A stretch of DNA of 7,057 nt from Chromatiales bacterium (GTDB taxonomy: Bacteria > Pseudomonadota > Gammaproteobacteria > Steroidobacterales > GCA-2729495): contig JAUWKW010000073.1 of the NCBI GenBank assembly GCA_030614035.1, forward strand, positions 1-7,057, given 5' to 3'. How positions within the stretch are numbered: position 1 is the stretch's first letter; every line of letters starts with the position of its first letter. Position numbers and translations under genes: made by a program. Of this stretch, positions 6,009 through 7,057 are shown piece after piece. Under the pieces are notes generated by a model. That model saw nothing but the letters and a program-made list of their open reading frames with translations, was not told the origin of the DNA and did no database searches.

Positions 6009-6943
6009 GAATTAGCCGGGGAAGGATCGGGCGGGTGTTTGTCGATCCAGTGGCGCGCGATATCGATACGCCGGCAGTTCCACACGCGGTCGTGTTCCTG
6101 CACGTAATCAAGAAACCGCACCAGTCCGGCCAAGCGCCCGGGACGGCCGGCAAGCCGGCAATGTAGTCCGATGGACATCATTTTCGGCGACTCGTCACCT
6201 TCCCGGTACAGTGCGTCGAAGGCGTCCCGCAGGTAGGCGAAGAACTGATCCCCGGTGCCGAAGCCGTTCTGGGTCGCGAAGCGCATGTCGTTACAGTCGA
6301 GCGTGTAGGGAACTACGAGATGCTGCTTGCCGCTGACCATCTCCCAGTACGGTAGGTCATCGGCGTAGGAATCCGCGGCATAGAGAAAACCGCCGTGTTC
6401 CACGACGAGCCGCCGGGTGTTCGGGCTGTCCCGTCCGGTGTACCAGCCGAGCGGCTGTTCCCCGGTCATCTGCTTGATCGCCTCGACCGCGAGCCGGATG
6501 TGCTCCCTCTCGGTGGCCTCGTCCACGAACTGGTAATCGATCCAGCGCCAGCCGTGACAGGCGATCTCGTGCCCGGACGCTACCATCGCGGCTACCGCTT
6601 CCGGGTTCCGTTGCAGCGCCATGCCAACCCCGAACACGGTAACGTGTAGGTTTCGTTCGCCGAACAGGCGTAGCAGCCGCCAGACTCCGGCCCGGCTGCC
6701 ATACTCGTACAGCGACTCCATGCTTCGATGGCGCACGCCGTCATAGGGAACCGCGCCGACGATGTCCGACAAAAAGGCCTCGGATTCCGAATCCCCATGC
6801 AGTACGCAACGTTCTGCACCTTCTTCGTAGTTGAGCACGATCTGCAGCGCTAAACGCGCGCTACCCGGCCAGTCGGCCGCTGGCGGTTTCGCGCCGTAAC
6901 CAACCATATCCCTGGGATAATCAGTCGGGGGGGTGGAACTCAT
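6005..6943 (-). CDS. puuE: Allantoinase of the polysaccharide-deacetylase type (PuuE)
   Basis: A 312-aa cytosolic enzyme that hydrolyses (S)-allantoin to allantoate. It belongs to the NodB/polysaccharide-deacetylase fold, unrelated to the amidohydrolase allantoinases (AllB); the Pseudomonas enzyme is described as not needing a metal. Visible hallmarks are Y-P-R-D-M-V-G-Y-G (9-17), N-Y-E-E-G-A-E-R (38-45), S-M-E-S-L-Y-E-Y-G-S-R-A-G-V-W (74-88), G-H-E-I-A-C-H-G-W-R-W (124-134), G-W-Y-T-G-R (166-171), D-S-Y-A-D-D-L-P-Y-W (191-200) and G-L-H-C-R-L-A-G-R-P-G-R (259-270). Length and motif order match the family along its whole length. The ATG at 6943 sits inside a 50-bp tandem repeat, one base overlapping a preceding TGA, with a weak GGACGG ribosome site 6 nt upstream that a predicted hairpin would cover. 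A C7 run follows the start codon closely. uraD follows with an ATGA overlap. Confidence 0.95.
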   Translation of the reverse strand: MSSTPPTDYPRDMVGYGAKPPAADWPGSARLALQIVLNYEEGAERCVLHGDSESEAFLSDIVGAVPYDGVRHRSMESLYEYGSRAGVWRLLRLFGERNLHVTVFGVGMALQRNPEAVAAMVASGHEIACHGWRWIDYQFVDEATEREHIRLAVEAIKQMTGEQPLGWYTGRDSPNTRRLVVEHGGFLYAADSYADDLPYWEMVSGKQHLVVPYTLDCNDMRFATQNGFGTGDQFFAYLRDAFDALYREGDESPKMMSIGLHCRLAGRPGRLAGLVRFLDYVQEHDRVWNCRRIDIARHWIDKHPPDPSPANS

Positions 6944-6993
6944 CAGCTACCGTCCATTATTTGGAAATAGCCAGGCAGAACGTTGGAACTCAT
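6943..6993 (-). other. Possible 16-codon leader ORF overlapping the puuE start
   Basis: The ATG in repeat unit 2 (6993-6991) opens a frame of 16 codons, M-S-S-N-V-L-P-G-Y-F-Q-I-M-D-G-S, that ends in TGA at 6945-6943. The A of this stop is the first base of the puuE ATG (TGATG). Its first three residues equal those of PuuE because the repeat duplicates the start. It may be translated and coupled to puuE, or may be a by-product of the duplication. Confidence 0.25.
6945..6972 (-). promoter_or_regulatory. Predicted RNA hairpin over the puuE ribosome-binding region (copy 1)
   Basis: In the minus-strand transcript GGCUAUUUCC (6972-6963) can pair with GGACGGUAGCU (6955-6945), with a single bulged C, two or more G-U pairs and a 7-nt AU-rich loop: ten base pairs ending one base before the puuE ATG. 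The GGACGG that would serve as ribosome site is in the 3' arm, so folding would hide it. Pairing was worked out by eye; stability is not calculated. The dyad could equally be a protein-binding site on DNA. Confidence 0.45.
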
Positions 6994-6994
6994 C

Positions 6995-7022
6995 AGCTAC
7001 CGTCCATTATAAGGAAATAGCC
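6995..7022 (-). promoter_or_regulatory. Second copy of the predicted hairpin (repeat unit 2)
   Basis: The same ten-pair stem as in unit 1 with unchanged arms; only the loop differs (UUAUAAU instead of AAAUAAU on the minus strand). The changed loop creates a perfect TATAAT (7011-7006), so in this copy the site may act as a promoter element. Confidence 0.35.
7006..7011 (-). promoter_or_regulatory. Candidate -10 element for the puuE-uraD operon
   Basis: TATAAT reads on the minus strand at 7011-7006, a perfect -10 consensus. No convincing -35 hexamer lies 16-18 bp upstream, so an activator may be needed. Transcription starting near 6999 would give a leader of about 55 nt containing the unit 1 hairpin and the 16-codon frame. 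A plus-strand promoter-like pair (TTGGAA at 6983-6988, CATTAT at 7005-7010, 16-bp spacer) overlaps it. Confidence 0.35.
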
Positions 7023-7044
7023 AGCCAGGAAGTTGGAACAAATG

Positions 7045-7053
7045 TGGAGGGGA
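7045..7053 (+). promoter_or_regulatory. Shine-Dalgarno-like purine run at the right edge
   Basis: GTGGAGGGGAGAAG runs to the window end and contains a strong GGAGG. It would suit a plus-strand gene starting just beyond the window, divergent from puuE. Without the downstream sequence this cannot be confirmed. Confidence 0.3.
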
Positions 7054-7057
7054 GAAG

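Larger units (their letters stand above)
6934..7033. repeat. 50-bp imperfect tandem direct repeat at the puuE start
   Basis: Unit 1 is 6934-6983 and unit 2 is 6984-7033, with the first 6 bases (TGGAAC) of a third copy at 7034-7039. The two units are identical at 45 of 50 positions. The five differences are at unit positions 28, 29, 42, 46 and 48. Both units carry a CAT, the reverse complement of a start codon: in unit 1 it is the puuE start, in unit 2 it opens a 16-codon frame. The repeat reaches into the first codons of puuE. Confidence 0.9.

Noticed and set aside
5631..6107. 158-codon plus-strand frame opposite uraD/puuE
   Set aside because: Antisense to two family-matched genes; no motif of its own.
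6934..7039. CRISPR array
   Set aside because: Only two and a fraction units with no spacers between them; this is a tandem duplication, and no cas gene is present.

Overview
This window looks like chromosomal DNA from a GC-rich proteobacterium, most likely a gammaproteobacterium. That reading rests on a KefB/KefC-type antiporter, a PuuE/UraD purine-degradation pair and a cysteine synthase-glutaredoxin fusion, all close to proteobacterial family patterns. The taxon is inferred from protein resemblance, not from a marker gene. Coding density is high, with five protein genes. I see no mobile element, CRISPR array, tRNA or rRNA.

Layout, left to right. (1) 2-1909 (+): the 3' part of a large ferrochelatase/CbiX-like protein with a C-terminal Ig/ZU5-like beta domain; its true start is outside the window. 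(2) 1924-3690 (-): a KefB/KefC-type K+/H+ antiporter with a cytosolic KTN/TrkA-N domain, convergent with (1) across only 14 bp. (3) 3691-3963: a non-coding divergent control region of about 270 bp holding weak promoter candidates and several inverted repeats. (4) 3964-5448 (+): a PLP-dependent cysteine synthase fused through a Pro/Ala/charged linker to a glutaredoxin with a CEFC active site. (5) 5449-5501: a short convergent gap with a weak terminator-like hairpin. (6) 5502-6943 (-): a two-gene operon, puuE then uraD, joined by a 4-bp ATGA overlap. (7) 6944-7057: the puuE upstream region, dominated by a 50-bp imperfect tandem duplication that includes the puuE start codon and a predicted hairpin over its ribosome-binding region.

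How the genes may work together. UraD makes (S)-allantoin from OHCU and PuuE opens it to allantoate, so these two cover the end of urate degradation. Urate oxidase and 5-hydroxyisourate hydrolase are not in the window. The Kef-type antiporter (in its family gated by glutathione and glutathione adducts) and the cysteine synthase-glutaredoxin fusion (thiol synthesis plus thiol-disulfide exchange) are divergent neighbours, which suggests, but does not prove, a shared thiol or electrophile-stress theme.

The observations most worth a second look are the 50-bp tandem repeat at the puuE start, in which every difference between the copies falls outside the predicted stem; the cysteine synthase-glutaredoxin fusion; and the chelatase-like protein with an apparently altered active site and an unusual C-terminal beta domain.
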